64,000 bases of DNA from Hordeum vulgare subsp. vulgare (GCF_904849725.1 NC_058524.1:493026263-493090262), one strand, 5' to 3'. Numbered from the stretch's first letter, positions 34,549 to 46,299 are shown. Numbers and translations are program-made. The notes: generated from the sequence alone by a model not told the origin.

Positions 34549-35106
34549 TTATCTTTCTTTACCATGCCTCCTAGCAATGAAGTTGTTCTTATCATAACTC
34601 CTATTCTTGGGTTGTGGGTTATCAAGATCCACAGGTTCAATCTCCACATCCTTAATATTGCTAGGTTGAGCATCATCATGAGCATCACTATCGATATTAT
34701 CACTAGGCTCATGTTCATCACCAGATTGTGTTTTGGCATTAGAAACAGAGATATCATTTGGATTCTCGGGTGTAACAGCATCAGGATTGCTAGCATGCAA
34801 GTTCCTATCATCTTTCTTTTTCTTCCTAGGATGACTAGGTGGCTCGGTGCTAACTCCTTGAGAATCTTATTCAATTCTCTTAGGATGACCCTCAGGATAC
34901 AAAGGTTCCTGGGTCATTCTACCACCTCTAGTGACGACTCTAACAGAATTGTCATTCAACTCATTGAGCAAGTCATTTTGAGCCTTAAGTACTTGTTCTA
35001 CCTGAGTAGTGACCATAGAGGCATGTTTACTCAAAATCTTAAGATCATTGACATTTCTATCCACACAAGCACTTAAATGACTAAGCATACGAGCATTCTG
35101 TTCCAA
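34549..35106 (-). pseudogene. Gypsy 2 gag tail, broken by stops and frameshift
   Basis: The minus strand carries NARMLSHLSACVDRNVNDLK, the RVVTRGGRMTQEPLYPEGHP motif and an acidic stretch (DEHEPSDNIDSDAHDDAQPS), in at least two frames with a stop near 34867. It links gag to protease in the related Gypsy 1. Confidence 0.75.
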
Positions 35107-35160
35107 TTGTCTACTAACATAATCATTGAAACTTTGTTGTTTGGCAACAAAGTTATCAAA

Positions 35161-36501
35161 TTAATCTAAGCATAAGCTAGGAGGTTTATCAAAAGGAATA
35201 TCACTCTCATTGAATCTACGAAGAGAATTTACCGCTACTACCTGTGTCGGGTTATCAAGACCATGGATCTCTTCAATAGGTGGTAGATTCTTAACATCTT
35301 CAGATTTAATGCCTTTCTCTCGCATAGATTTCTTAGCTTCTTGCATATCTTCAGGACTGAGGAATAGGATACCTCTTTTCTTCGGAGTTGGCTACGGAGG
35401 TGGTTCAGGAATAGTCCAAGCATTCTCATTGCACAAGATATTATTCAATAGAATCTCAGCTTGTTCCACAGTTCGTTCCCTGAAAACACAACCATCACAA
35501 CTATCTAGGTGGTCCCTAGAAGCATCGGTAAGTCCATTATAGAAGATATCAAGCATTTCATTTTTCTCAAGAGGGTGATCAGGAAAAGCATTCAGCAGCT
35601 GGAGAAGCCTCCCCCAAGATTGTGGGAGACTCTCTTCTTCAACTTGCACAAAGTTATATATATCCTGCAAGGCAGCTTGTTTCTTATGGGCAGGAAAATA
35701 TTTCTCAGAGAAGTAGTATGTCATATCCTGGGGACTACGCACACAACCAGGAGCAAGAGAAGTGAACCAAGTCTTAGCATCACCCTTTAGTGAGAAAGGA
35801 AACAACTTAAGGATATAGTAGTGGCGGATCTTTTCCTCACTCGTGAATAGGGTGGCTATATCGTGCAACTTAGTAAGATGTGCTACAACTGTTTCAGACT
35901 CATAACCATGAAAAGGATCAGGTTCGACCAAAGTGATTAACTCAGGATCGACATAGAATTCATAATCCTTATCGGTCACAAAGATAGGCGAAGTAGCAAA
36001 CTTCGGGTCGTATTTCATCCTAGCGTTCAGAGATTTTTCTTTCCACTTGCGCAGTAATTTCTCAAGATCATAGCTATCCTTACAAGCAAGAAAGTCCTCA
36101 GCTACCTCTCCTTCCATAGCATAACCCTCAGGTATATCACGCAATTCATATCTAGAAGAGCTAGTTCTAACAGGTGAAATAGCAGGTTCTACTTCAATAA
36201 TCTCAACAATTTCAGAAGTATCATCACATTCAGGAGAAACTCTACCAATTTGTGCATCAAGGAATGCACCTAGTGGCAAAGCAGTATCAAGCAAAGTATC
36301 ATCACAAGCATCATGGATAGCAGAAGTAGCATCATCAAGCACAGGTGACATATTAGAATTTCTAGCAGGTGGTGGTGTCGCAAACTTACTCATAATTGAA
36401 GGTGAATCAAGTGCAGAGCTAGATGGCAGTTCCTTACCTGTCCTCTTAGTTGAGGGCAAGACTTTAGTTTTTGTATCTCTTGGATTCCTCATAGTGATCA
36501 A
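35161..36501 (-). pseudogene. Gypsy 2 gag, mostly open with a premature stop (369 aa)
   Basis: The frame begins MRNPRDTKTKVLPSTKRTGK (preceded by MITM) and stays open to 35392. The order is an acidic N-terminus, KDSYDLEKLLRKWKEKSLNA, FTSEEKIRHYYILKLFPFSL, GDAKTWFTSL, YYFSEKYFPAHKKQ, SLPQSWGRL and NILCNENAWTIPEPPP. It then meets a TAG where Gypsy 1 continues. The remaining gag C-terminus (MQEAKKSMREKGIK to about 35161) follows in another frame. Matrix/capsid-type retrotransposon gag; no zinc knuckle is visible. Confidence 0.87.
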
Positions 36502-36543
36502 CAGACGTAAATCCCAAGTAACTCAGAGAACAGAGCTAGGCCT

Positions 36544-36571
36544 TCTCGGCAACGGCGCTAGAAAATAGTCT
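36544..36571 (-). promoter_or_regulatory. Degenerate primer-binding site of Gypsy 2
   Basis: Read on the minus strand, TAGCGCCGTTGCCGAGA lies eleven bases inside the 5' LTR. It matches the TGGCGCCGTTGCCGGGG site of Gypsy 1 with a few substitutions. Confidence 0.7.
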
Positions 36572-37953
36572 TGATAACCCACAGGTATAGGGGATCGCAA
36601 CAGTTTTCGAGGGTAGAGTATTCAACCCATACTTGTTGATTCAACACAAGGGGAAGCAAAAGATATTCTCGAGTATTAGTAGTTGAGTTGTCAATTCAAC
36701 CACACCTGAAAGACTTAGTATCCGCAGCAAAGTTTCAGTAGCAAAGTAGTGTGATAGTAATGGTAGCAGCGGTAACAGTAGCAGAAGTGACAACAGTAGC
36801 AGCAAAGTAACATAGCAAGGACCAGTAGGAAAAACTCGTAGGCATTGGATCGGTGATGGATAATTATGCCGGATGACATTCATCATGCAACAGTTCTAAC
36901 ATGGGGAGATATGTAACTAGCTCCAGTTCATCAATGTAAGGTAGGCATGCATTCTCTATATAGTCATACGTGCATATGGAAAAGAACTTGCATGACATCT
37001 ATTGTCCATCCCTCTCGTGGCAGCGGTGTCCTAATGGAAACTACGGGATATTAAGGTTCTCCTTTTAATAGAGAACCGGAACAAAGCATTACCACTTAGT
37101 GAATACATGAACTCCTCATACTATGGTCATCTCCCAGAGTGGTTCCAACTATTGTCACTCCGGGATTGCCGGGTCATAACACATAGTAGGTGACTACAAC
37201 TTGCAAGATAGGATCAAGAACACACAAATATTGATGAAAACATAATAGGTTTAGATCTGAAATCATGGCACTCGGGCCCTAGTGACAAGCATTAAGCATA
37301 GCAAAGTAGTTGCAACATCAATCTCAGAACATAGTGGATACTAGGGATCAATCCCCATCAAAACTAACTCGATTACATGATAGATCTCATCCAACCCAAC
37401 ACCCTCCAGCAAGCTTACGATAAGATTACTCAGGAACGACGAAGAGCATCATGGAATTGGCGATGAAGGATGGTTGATGATGATGAATGCGTCTATTCCC
37501 CCTCTCTGGAGCCTAGAACGGACTCCAGATCTGCCCTCCAGAGGAAGAACAGGTGGTGGCGGCGGCTCCGTATCGTAAAACATGATGAACTCTTCTCCTT
37601 GATTTTTTTCTGGGCGAAAGGGACTAAATAGAGCTGGAGTTGGAGGCGGCGGAGCCCCAAGGGCCCCACAAGCCTGCCAGGCGCGGCCAGGGGGGCCGCG
37701 CCTCCTGGGCTTGTGGGCTCCTCGCTCCACGTCTCCGGTTGATTCTTGCGCCATTATTTTTTATATATTCCACAAAAAATCCTCGTAAATTTCTAGGTCA
37801 TTCCAAGAACTTTTATTACTTCTCAAAAACAACACCATGGCAATTCTGCTGAAAACAGCGTTAGTCCGGGTTAGTTCCATTCAAATCCTGCAAATTAGAA
37901 TCCAAAACAAAGGCAAAAGAGTTTGGAAAAGTAGATACGATGGAGACGTATAA
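36572..37953 (-). repeat. 5' LTR of Gypsy 2, also bordering a further element
   Basis: This 1382-bp LTR has the family ends, with the terminal CA (plus-strand reading) mutated to AA at 37952-37953. Beyond it lies PPT and 3'-interior sequence (37954-38215) rather than target DNA. The same LTR therefore also sits where the 3' LTR of another minus-strand copy should be. Confidence 0.88.
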
Positions 37954-38215
37954 ACTCCCCCAAGCTTAAAGCCTTGCTTGTCCTCAAGCAATTCAGTTGA
38001 CAAACTGAAAGAGACAAAAGAAAAACTTTTATGAACTCTGTTTGATCTTGTTGTTGTAATTATGTCTAACTCATATTCAGATTTCCAGCAAGATCATATG
38101 CTAACCACATAAGCAATGACATTTAGGTCTCAAGATGTACTCATATCAATGGCATAATCAACTAGCGAGCAATAATAGTAAGTTTCAAACGCCAACACTT
38201 CAATCAGAAACAAGG
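37954..38215 (-). mobile_element. Truncated 3' interior of another minus-strand Gypsy copy
   Basis: The PPT-type run and following ~250 bases (CTTAAAGCCTTGCTTGTCCT onward) match the sequence next to the 3' LTRs of Gypsy 1 (22462 on) and Gypsy 2 (30013 on). Similarity ends near 38208, where plus-strand Gypsy interior starts. Confidence 0.8.
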
Positions 38216-38329
38216 ATAAAATTTGAAAGATGCTTGCTATAGGTTGATGGAATCTTATCATGTTTGTAATTTGAAAGGAGGTGCAAAGATTTTTTTTCTC
38301 CGTAATTTTTATATATGATTGAACATGCA

Positions 38330-38690
38330 TCATAGAACACTTATGAAATTTTGATGAGCTTGATGCTATTGTTGCTTATGAAATAATAGAGGGGATATTG
38401 GGGGTTCCGCCATTCAAAAAGAGATTTACTTTTACACAAGAAGGATCTCCAATACTATACAAATTAGGAGATCTACAAGAAAATTTGGTGAATTGCAAAA
38501 ATCTTATGAACCTCTCAAACATATTAGTGGAAATATCAATCGCATGAACACTTTGATTACCTTGCGTAATAAGCGCTTGGATATTTTGGATCTTAAGATG
38601 GCCTCTTTTCCTGAGAAGATTGGAAAATGAAAGGAGCCACACGGGTTTGAGAAAGCCCTTACAAAGATAGCAAAAATTGAAGACGATAAT
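38330..38690 (+). pseudogene. Decayed 3' end of a Gypsy coding region
   Basis: Frames with stops give DLQENLVNCKNLMNLSNILV and, shifted, HISGNINRMNTLITLRNKRL and LDLKMASFPEKIGK. This resembles the helical C-terminal tail often found at the end of Triticeae Gypsy ORFs. The catalytic domains are not in the window. Confidence 0.4.
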
Positions 38691-39723
38691 ACTTAAAACC
38701 TATGATATATGCCTGGCTAGGGGCGTAAAACGATAGCGTTTGTTGGGAGGCAACCCAATCAATAAAATTCGTTTTCACTTTTGCTTTCTGTTCGTGAGTG
38801 TTTGCACAATTATACTACTATTTAGTGTGTGTTGCTCTAATCCTCTTGAAAAACAGAAACTTTCGCATCTAGTAGAAAAAATCCTAAAAATCATAGAAAC
38901 GTCAATAGTGTCTGAATATATTACACAAGATTAATATAAAAATTTCCTACGTTTTCCTAATTTTTCAAAACTTTTGGAGTTACATAAGTATAAGTAAATT
39001 TCGAATCTTTAGAGACCGTTCTGTTTTTAACAAATTCTGTTTTTTGCGTTATGTGCTTATTTTAATGATTCTATTGTTTATATCAGGGGGCATAAGCCAC
39101 GGTAAAGTTAGAATACAGTAGGTATAATGCAAAAATAAAATCGGAATAGGTTTTCAACAGTACCTATAGTGAAATTTAATTTTCTTATATTAACGGATCT
39201 CACCAAAAAAATTGTTGAGTTTTGTGTGATTAACGTTTTCAAGTTTTGCGGGAGATCACGATGGATGAAGGAGTAAGGAGTGATAAAAGCCTAAGCTTGG
39301 GGATACCCCATGGCACCCCAAGGCAATATCAAAGGAATACCAAGCGACTAAACTTGGGTATGCCCCGGTGAAAGCACAATTGCTCCCTAAGGTGGTTTTG
39401 ATAATTGATCACAACATATGCATCATTGGAGTAATGTGTTTTCCAAGTATATTTCAGAAAAGTTCAAAAGATGATATGCCTTAAGGTTTATGTGGAGATG
39501 CCCCTAGATGCAAGAAAGGAATAATATTGGCTCAAGCTTCAAGCTAGAAGACTCTTCATTTTATATTTCTGAGGAATCACTTTTGAGTCCATATGAAAGC
39601 CAATACTATTAAAAGGTGGTGAGGTAGTAAAATGAACTGATAGCTCAAATGCCCAAAGTTAGCCACCAAAACACTCAGTCATTTTTCCCCACATATCCAC
39701 TATGTCATGTTCCACATTCACAA

Positions 39724-40038
39724 ATTCGGTGTAACCAACATTGCCACATCGGACCCTCCGAGTTTGAACATAAGACAGAACCCTAGCCATTACCACCAAA
39801 TTGGTGCAACCGAAACTGCATCGGTGCTACCGAGTTCAGTGTGACCAACATTCTATTGCTAAGATACACAAAATCAGAATTTCCAGTTTGAGTATCGGTG
39901 CCACCGAGTTTGTCCATCTGACCGTTAGTCACCTTTTCGGTGCCACCGAGTTCTATATATCGGTCTCACCGAGATTCAAAAGTTCACCACTTTAGTGCTA
40001 ATCGGTACCACCGAGTTGTCCACTTCGGTGTCACCGAG
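39724..40038 (+). repeat. Array of CGGTGNNACCG-type palindromes upstream of a TATA box
   Basis: About ten copies of a short motif lie in ~315 bases. The best have the form TCGGTGCCACCGAGTT or close variants, at about 39820, 39893, 39936, 39959, 40001 and 40024; the poorer ones are at 39724, 39749, 39800 and 39838. The core CGGTG-C-CACCG is self-complementary. The array ends ~40 bases before a TATA-like element. Confidence 0.75.
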
Positions 40039-40077
40039 TTATCTGTTTTATGTGTAACGGTTGGATTTTGGCCGGTG

Positions 40078-40090
40078 CCTATTTATAACC
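40078..40090 (+). promoter_or_regulatory. Putative TATA box of the split solo LTR
   Basis: TATTTATA at 40080-40087, in the context GCCTATTTATAACCC, lies between the palindrome array and a CT-rich presumptive transcript start. Confidence 0.5.
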
Positions 40091-40525
40091 CTTCACCCAC
40101 CTCTCATTCGTGGGAGAAGCACTCAGAAAACACACCTCATTTCCAGATCCATTTTCTGAGAGAGAACCACCTACTCTTGTGTAGAGACCAAGATATTCCA
40201 ATCCTATCGTTTGAAACTTGATCTCTAGCCTCCCCAAACTGCTTTCCACCAAATCAACCTCTCCTACCGATGCTTATTCTGTGTGAGAGAGATTTGTGTT
40301 GAGGAGTAAATCTTTAGAAGCACAAGAGCAAGGAGTTCATTGGTCTACCCCATCTATTACCTTTTGGAGGGTGGTGCCTCCTAGATTGGTTAGGTGTCGC
40401 TTGGGAGCCTCCTACTTCGTGTTGTGGAGTTGAACCAAGATGTTTGTTAGGGCAAGGAGATCGCCTACTTCGTGAAGATCTACCGTGAGTAAGGCTAGTC
40501 CTCCGTGGACGGAAGTTGTGGTGGG

Positions 40526-42074
40526 TGATACGTCTCCGTCGTATCTATAATTTTTGATTGTTTCATGCCAACATTCTACAACTTTCATATACTTTTGGCA
40601 ACTTTTTATACTATTTTTGGGACTAACATATTGATCCACTGCCCAGTGTCAGTTCCTGTTTGTTGCATATTTTTTGTTTCACAGAATATCCATACCAAAC
40701 GAAGTCCAAACGTAATAAAAACTTACAGGGATTTTTTTGAATATTATGATTTTTGGGAAGAAGAATCAACCCGAGGCGATGCACGGAGGGCCCACAAGCC
40801 CTGTAGCAGCCACCAGGAGGTATGGTGGCCGCTGGCAGGCTTGTGGCCACTTCTTAAGGCAGTTGCAGCCCCTCTTTCGCCGCAAGAAAGATAATATCCG
40901 GAAGAAAATCATGTTAAAATTTCAGCCCAATCGGAGTTACGGATCTCCGGCAATTTAAGAAACGGTGAAACGCAGAATCTGGGAGCGCAGAAACGGAAGG
41001 ACACAGAGAGAGAGATCCAATCTCGGAGGGGCTCTCACCCCTCCGCCGTCATGGAGACCATGGACTAGAGGGGAAACCCTTCTCCCATCTTGGGAGAAGG
41101 TCAAGGAAGAAGAAGAAGGAGGGGGTCTCTCTCCCCTCTCTCCCGGCGGCGCCGGAACGCCGCCCGGGACATCATCGTGTGACGGCGATCTACACCAACA
41201 CCTCCGTCATCTTCACCAACATCTCCATCATATTCCCCCATATATATTCAGTGGTTCACTCTCCCGCAACCCGTTGTACCCTCTACTTGAACATGGTGCT
41301 TTATGCTACATATTATTATCCAATGATGTGTTGCTATCCTATGATGTGTTGCTATCCTATGATGTCTGAGTAGATTATCGTTGTCCTATCGGTGATTGAT
41401 GAATTGCTATGGTTGGTTTAATTTTCTTGTGGTTATGTTGCTGTCCTTTGGTGCCCATCATATAATAGCGCGTGTGGATCACACCATAGGGTAAGTTGTA
41501 TGTTGATAGGACTATGTATTGGCAGACTAGAGTGACAGAAGCTTCAAACCTAGCATAGAAATTGATGCATGTTGGATTGAAGGGGGGCCAATATATATTA
41601 TTGCTATGGTTGGGTTTTACCTTAATGAACGTTAGTAGTTGCGGACGCTTGCTAATAGTTCCAATCATAAGAGCATAGAATTCCAAGTAAGGCATGACAT
41701 GCTAGCAGAGGCCTCTCCCACATAAAACTTGTTATCGATCTAGTAACGTAGTCAATTGCTTAGGGACAATTCCGCAACTCCTACCACCACTTTTCCACAC
41801 TCATTAGACACTCGTATTTGTCTCTTTTTCTAACCAGGCCCTAGTTTTATATACGTGTTCTTTACTTTCTTGCAAGCGTATCCTATCACTCCTACAAAGT
41901 ACTTCTAGTTTCATACTTGTTCTAGGTAAAGCAAACGTAAAGTGTGCCTAGAGTTGTATCAGTGGTCGATAGAACTTGAGGGAATATTTGTCCTGCCTTT
42001 AGCTCCTCGTTGGGTTCGACACTCTTACTTATCGAGAAAGGCTACAATTGATCCCCTATACTTGTGGGTTATCA
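40526..42074 (+). repeat. 5' LTR of Gypsy 4
   Basis: Its body is the same as the 3' LTR except for scattered substitutions and one extra 18-bp tandem unit (ATGATGTGTTGCTATCCT) near 41340, which explains most of the length difference. Confidence 0.93.
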
Positions 42075-42085
42075 AGACCTTTTTC

Positions 42086-42103
42086 TGGTGCCGTTGCCGG
42101 GGA
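42086..42103 (+). promoter_or_regulatory. Primer-binding site of Gypsy 4
   Basis: TGGTGCCGTTGCCGGGGA lies eleven bases inside the 5' LTR, the same spacing and nearly the same sequence as in Gypsy 1. Confidence 0.85.
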
Positions 42104-42197
42104 GCAATAGCATGGGGTGAATATTCTCGTGTGTGCTTGTTTGCTTTATCACTAAGTAGATTTATTTGCTGTTCTAAGTTGTCCTCTACCTTTAGTT

Positions 42198-43406
42198 ATG
42201 GATATGGAACACGAAATACCCAAAAAATTAGGTGTACTTGCTACTCATGGAGATGGGGAACCTCCTAAAACACTCGAGGCTCGTTATGTGGAAAATCTTA
42301 TGTACTTCTTTAATAATCCTGAGAAAGCCCCGTTCAATTATATAATGGGATACACGTTGGATCAATGTGAATACTTTAGGAATTATCGCTTGACTCAAAA
42401 AGGGAAACTTTTATGGGATCAAATCCATTTGTTGAAATGGTATGCTTGGGAACTATGCAAGAGACATTGTGTTACTTGTTGCTCTAGGATGAAGGCTCCA
42501 CACCTTCCCTTTTCTTTTGAGTTTAATGATCATAGAACCTTGGCTTCTTATGCTAATGGTATATATGATTACTATGATGTGGATCAAATAGAAGGGTTTG
42601 TTGCTTTTATGGGTGCTTATGAAATTGAGGCTCTGTTTAAAAGGTATGATGATAATGATGATGCTCCTTACCGATCTGAAAATTTGGCTATGCTTCGTTA
42701 TTGTTATACTAATTATGAATGTAATGCCCATATTGAACGATTTAAGGACAAATCCTATGCTGCCCAAGAAGATACTATTATTTTGCAGGAAACTATGGAA
42801 GAAGAAACTGCTGAAATTATGAGCTCATTAGATGAAAAAGATGACGAGGAGAGCGAAGAACAAAAGGGGGAAGAACGGACTAGCTACCCGTGCCCACCTT
42901 CTAATGAGAGTAACTGTTCTACTCATACATTATTTAATTTCCCTTCATTCTTACCGAAGGATGAATGCTATGATCCCTTGGATTCGTTTGAAATATCCCT
43001 TTTTGATGAACTTGATGCTTGCTACGCTTGTGGCCATGATGCCAATATGAATGATGCTTATGAAGATGAGCTAGCTATAGTTTCTTATGTTACACATGAC
43101 GATTTTTATGAATACAATATGCATGTGCTTGCTGCTCCTACGTGCAATTATTATGAGAGAGGAACCACATCTCCACCTCTCTATGTTTCCAATACGATAA
43201 AATTGCAAGAAACTGCTTATGCTATGTATTGGCCTTTACTTGATGTGCATGAATTGTTCTTTTATGACATGACAATGCATAGGAAGAGAGTTAGACTTCG
43301 TCATTGCATGATATATGTTACCTTGTGCTCACTACTAAATTACAAATCATTGCTAATTAAAATTGGCTTTGATATAGCTTGGGATCCGGGTGGATCCATT
43401 ACTTGA
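42198..43406 (+). CDS. Gypsy 4 single ORF of unknown function (402 aa)
   Basis: The first ATG after the PBS opens an uninterrupted frame (MDMEHEIPKKLGVLATHGDG). The N-terminal half has a conserved aromatic-rich domain (NYIMGYTLDQCEYFRNYRL, LLWDQIHLLKWYAWELCKRH, DYYDVDQIEGFVAFMGAYEI). An acidic stretch follows at about residues 195-230 (EEETAEIMSSLDEKDDEESE), then a Cys/Asp-rich region (DACYACGHDANMNDAYEDE) and a basic tail. No protease, RT, integrase, zinc-knuckle or signal sequence is recognisable. I recall similar ORFs in non-autonomous Triticeae Gypsy elements. It occupies the gag position, so a gag-like or packaging role is possible but only inferred. Confidence 0.75.
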   Translation: MDMEHEIPKKLGVLATHGDGEPPKTLEARYVENLMYFFNNPEKAPFNYIMGYTLDQCEYFRNYRLTQKGKLLWDQIHLLKWYAWELCKRHCVTCCSRMKAPHLPFSFEFNDHRTLASYANGIYDYYDVDQIEGFVAFMGAYEIEALFKRYDDNDDAPYRSENLAMLRYCYTNYECNAHIERFKDKSYAAQEDTIILQETMEEETAEIMSSLDEKDDEESEEQKGEERTSYPCPPSNESNCSTHTLFNFPSFLPKDECYDPLDSFEISLFDELDACYACGHDANMNDAYEDELAIVSYVTHDDFYEYNMHVLAAPTCNYYERGTTSPPLYVSNTIKLQETAYAMYWPLLDVHELFFYDMTMHRKRVRLRHCMIYVTLCSLLNYKSLLIKIGFDIAWDPGGSIT

Positions 43407-46299
43407 GCACTTTATGCCTAGCTTAATGGCTTTAAACAAAGCGCTGCCTGGGAGACAACCCGGAAGTTTTAGAGAGTCATTTATTTCTGTTGAGTGCTTT
43501 TATTTAGTTTAAAAACAAAAAAAATATAGAGGGGAACTTAAAACTTTTTCAAAAAGAGAAGCGATTGAAAGGTGATGCATTGCGGAAGTGAGGGTCGACC
43601 TTGAACACTTGTTTTCATGCTCATGGAAACAATGTAGAATTTTTCATGGAAGTTTCTCACAAAAATAATTATCCCCTTGTACAATTACTTTGTGTTTTTA
43701 AAAATAATGTGCCAAGCAAAGCCTTTACGATTAGTTTGGGTGATAGTTGTTTGATCACGCTGAGAAAAGACAGAAACTTTCTGCTCACGAAATTAATTTT
43801 CATTTTTATTCTGGAAGAGATTTTGAGTTGATTCTTTTTGCTTCTGATTGATATGCAAATTTTCCAGACGTTCGTAATTTTTGGATTTTTGAGATACCAG
43901 AAGTATACGGAATATACAGATTTCTACAGACTGTTCTGTTTTGACAGGTTCTGTTTTCTATGCATTGTTCTCTTATTTTGATGAATCTATGGGTAGTATC
44001 GGGGGGTATGAACCATGGTGAAGTTGGATTACAGTAGATATAATGCTAATATGAATTTAGAATAAGTTCACAACAGTACTTGAAGTGGTGATTTATTTTA
44101 TTATACTAACGGATCTCACGAAGTTTTATTGAGTTTTGTGTGATTGAAGTTTTCAAGTTTTGGGTGAGAGCACGATGGGTGAAGGAATAAGGAGAGGCAA
44201 GAGCCTAAGCTTGGGGATGCCCGAGGCACCCCAAGGTAATACTCAAGGAAGACTCAAGCGTCTAAGCTTGGGGATGCCCCGGAAGGCATCCCCTCTTTCG
44301 TCTACAATCTATCGGTAATTTTACTCGGAGCTATATTTTAATTCGTCACATGATATGTGCAAATGCTTGGACGTCTTTTGTGTTTATTTTTCCTTTTTCT
44401 TTCATGCACCGTGCTGGTATGAGATAGTCCTTGGTTGGCTTTATAGAATGCTTCTTGTGCTTCACTTATATCTTTTGAAGTTTGGATTGCCTGTTTCCCT
44501 ACACATAGAAAACCGCCATTTATAGAATGCTCTTTTGCTTCACTTATATTTGTTAGAGCGGGGCATATATTTTGTAGAAAGAATTAAACTCTCATGCTTC
44601 ACTTATACCTATTTAGAGAGTTAACAGGAGTTGGCCATTCACATGGTTAGTCATAAAATCCTACATAAAACTTGTAGATCACTGAATATGATATGTTTGA
44701 TTCCTTGCAATAGTTTTGTGACATGAATATGTGATATTAGAGTCATGCTAGTGAGTAATTGTGTTTTTTTAGAAATACTTGTGTTAAGGTTTGTGATTCC
44801 CGTAGCATGCACGTATGGTGAACCGTTATGTGATGAAGTCGGAGCATGATTTATTTATTGATTGTCATCCTTTGTGTGGAGGTCGGGATCGCGCGATGGT
44901 TAACTCCTACCAACCTTTCCCCTAGGAGCATGCGTGTAGTACCTTGTTTCGATGACTAATAGACTTTTGCAATAAGTATGTGAGTTCTTTATGACTAATG
45001 TTGAGTCCATGGATTATACGCACTCTCACCCTTCCACCATTGCTAGCCTCTCTAGTACCGCGCAACTTTCGCCGGTGCATTACACCCACCATATAGCCTC
45101 CCTCAAAACAGCCACCATACCTACCTATTATTGCATTTTCATAGCCATTCCGAGATATATTGCCATGCAACTACCACCGTTCCATCTCATGACATGTGCC
45201 ACCACTTCCATATTGCCATTGCATGATCGTAAGATAGCTAGCATGATGTTTCCATGGCTTGTCCGTTTTTTATGTCATTGCTATGCTAGATCATTGTCAC
45301 GGTACACTACAAAAGGCATTTCATATAGAGTCATCATTGCTCTAAGTATTGAGTTGTAAGTGTGATGATCATTATTAATATAGCATTGTCCCATGTGAGG
45401 AAATAAAAGAGGCCAGCGAAGCCCATTTAAAAAAAAGAGGCCAAAGATGCCCACCAAAATAAAAAAAAGAAAAAAAAGAGGCCAAAGAGCCCACAAAAAA
45501 AAGAGAAAAGAGAGAAGGGACAATTGCTACTATCCTCTTTCCACACTTGTGCTTCAAATAGCACTACGATCTTCATGACGCAGAGTCTCCTATGTTGTCA
45601 CTTCCATATACTAGTGGAAAATTTTCATTATATAACTTGGCTTGTATATTCCAATGATGGGCTTCCTCAAAATTGCCCTAGGTCTTCATGGGCAAGCAAG
45701 TTGGGTGCACACCCACTAGTTTCTTTTGTGAGCTTTCATACACTTATAAGCTCTAGTGCAGCCGTTGCATGGCAATCCCTACTCACTCACATTGATATCT
45801 ATTGATGGGCATCTCCATAGCCCGTCGATACACCTAGGTGATGTGAGACTATCTCCTCCTTTTTGTCTTCTCCACAACCACCATATTCTATTCCACCTAT
45901 AGTGCTATGTCCATGGCTCACGCTCATGTATTGCGTGAAAGTTGAAAAAGTTTGAGAACACTAAAGTATGAAACAATTGCTTGGCTAAAACCGGGGTTGT
46001 GCATGATTTAAATACGTTGTGTGGGGAAGATGGAGCATAGCCAGACTATATGATTTTGTAGGGATAACTTTCTTTGGCCATGATATTTTGAGAAGACATG
46101 ATTGCTTTGTTAGTATGCTTGAAATATTATTGTCTTTATGTCAAATGATAGACTATTGCTTCGAATCACTCGTGTTTTAGTATTCATGCCATGATTAGAT
46201 TATATGATCAAGATTATGCTAGGTAGCATTCCACATCAAAAATTATCTTTTTTATCATTTAGCTACTCGAGGCCGACCATGAATTAATCTTGGGGATGC
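43407..46299 (+). other. Gypsy 4 non-coding 3' region with repeats and PPT
   Basis: After the ORF comes CTGCCTGGGAGACAACCCGG and then two copies of CTAAGCTTGGGGATGCCC (about 44209 and 44262). A purine-rich array of AGAGGCCAAAGA/GCCCA units interspersed with A-runs lies at about 45400-45510. The polypurine tract is at about 46289-46299. There is no convincing gene in this 2.9 kb. Confidence 0.7.

Larger units (their letters stand above)
18325..37953 (-). mobile_element. Gypsy 2: gag-protease Gypsy element without pol, with two nested insertions in its 3' LTR
   Basis: The LTRs run TGATACG...GTGGGTTATCA on the minus strand. The 3' LTR is at 18325-30012 (about 1379 bp once insertions are removed) and the 5' LTR at 36572-37953 (1382 bp). 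The interior reads, in element direction, degenerate PBS, gag, protease, a non-coding spacer, a 3' ORF and a PPT (GGGGGAG type). No RT, RNase H or integrase is present. No TSD can be matched: the 5-mer on the left is CCTGC, and the right side continues into interior sequence of another copy. This implies recombination or truncation after insertion. Confidence 0.85.

Noticed and set aside
42453..42767. Minus-strand frame of 104 codons opposite the Gypsy 4 ORF
   Set aside because: Antisense shadow of the 402-aa frame.
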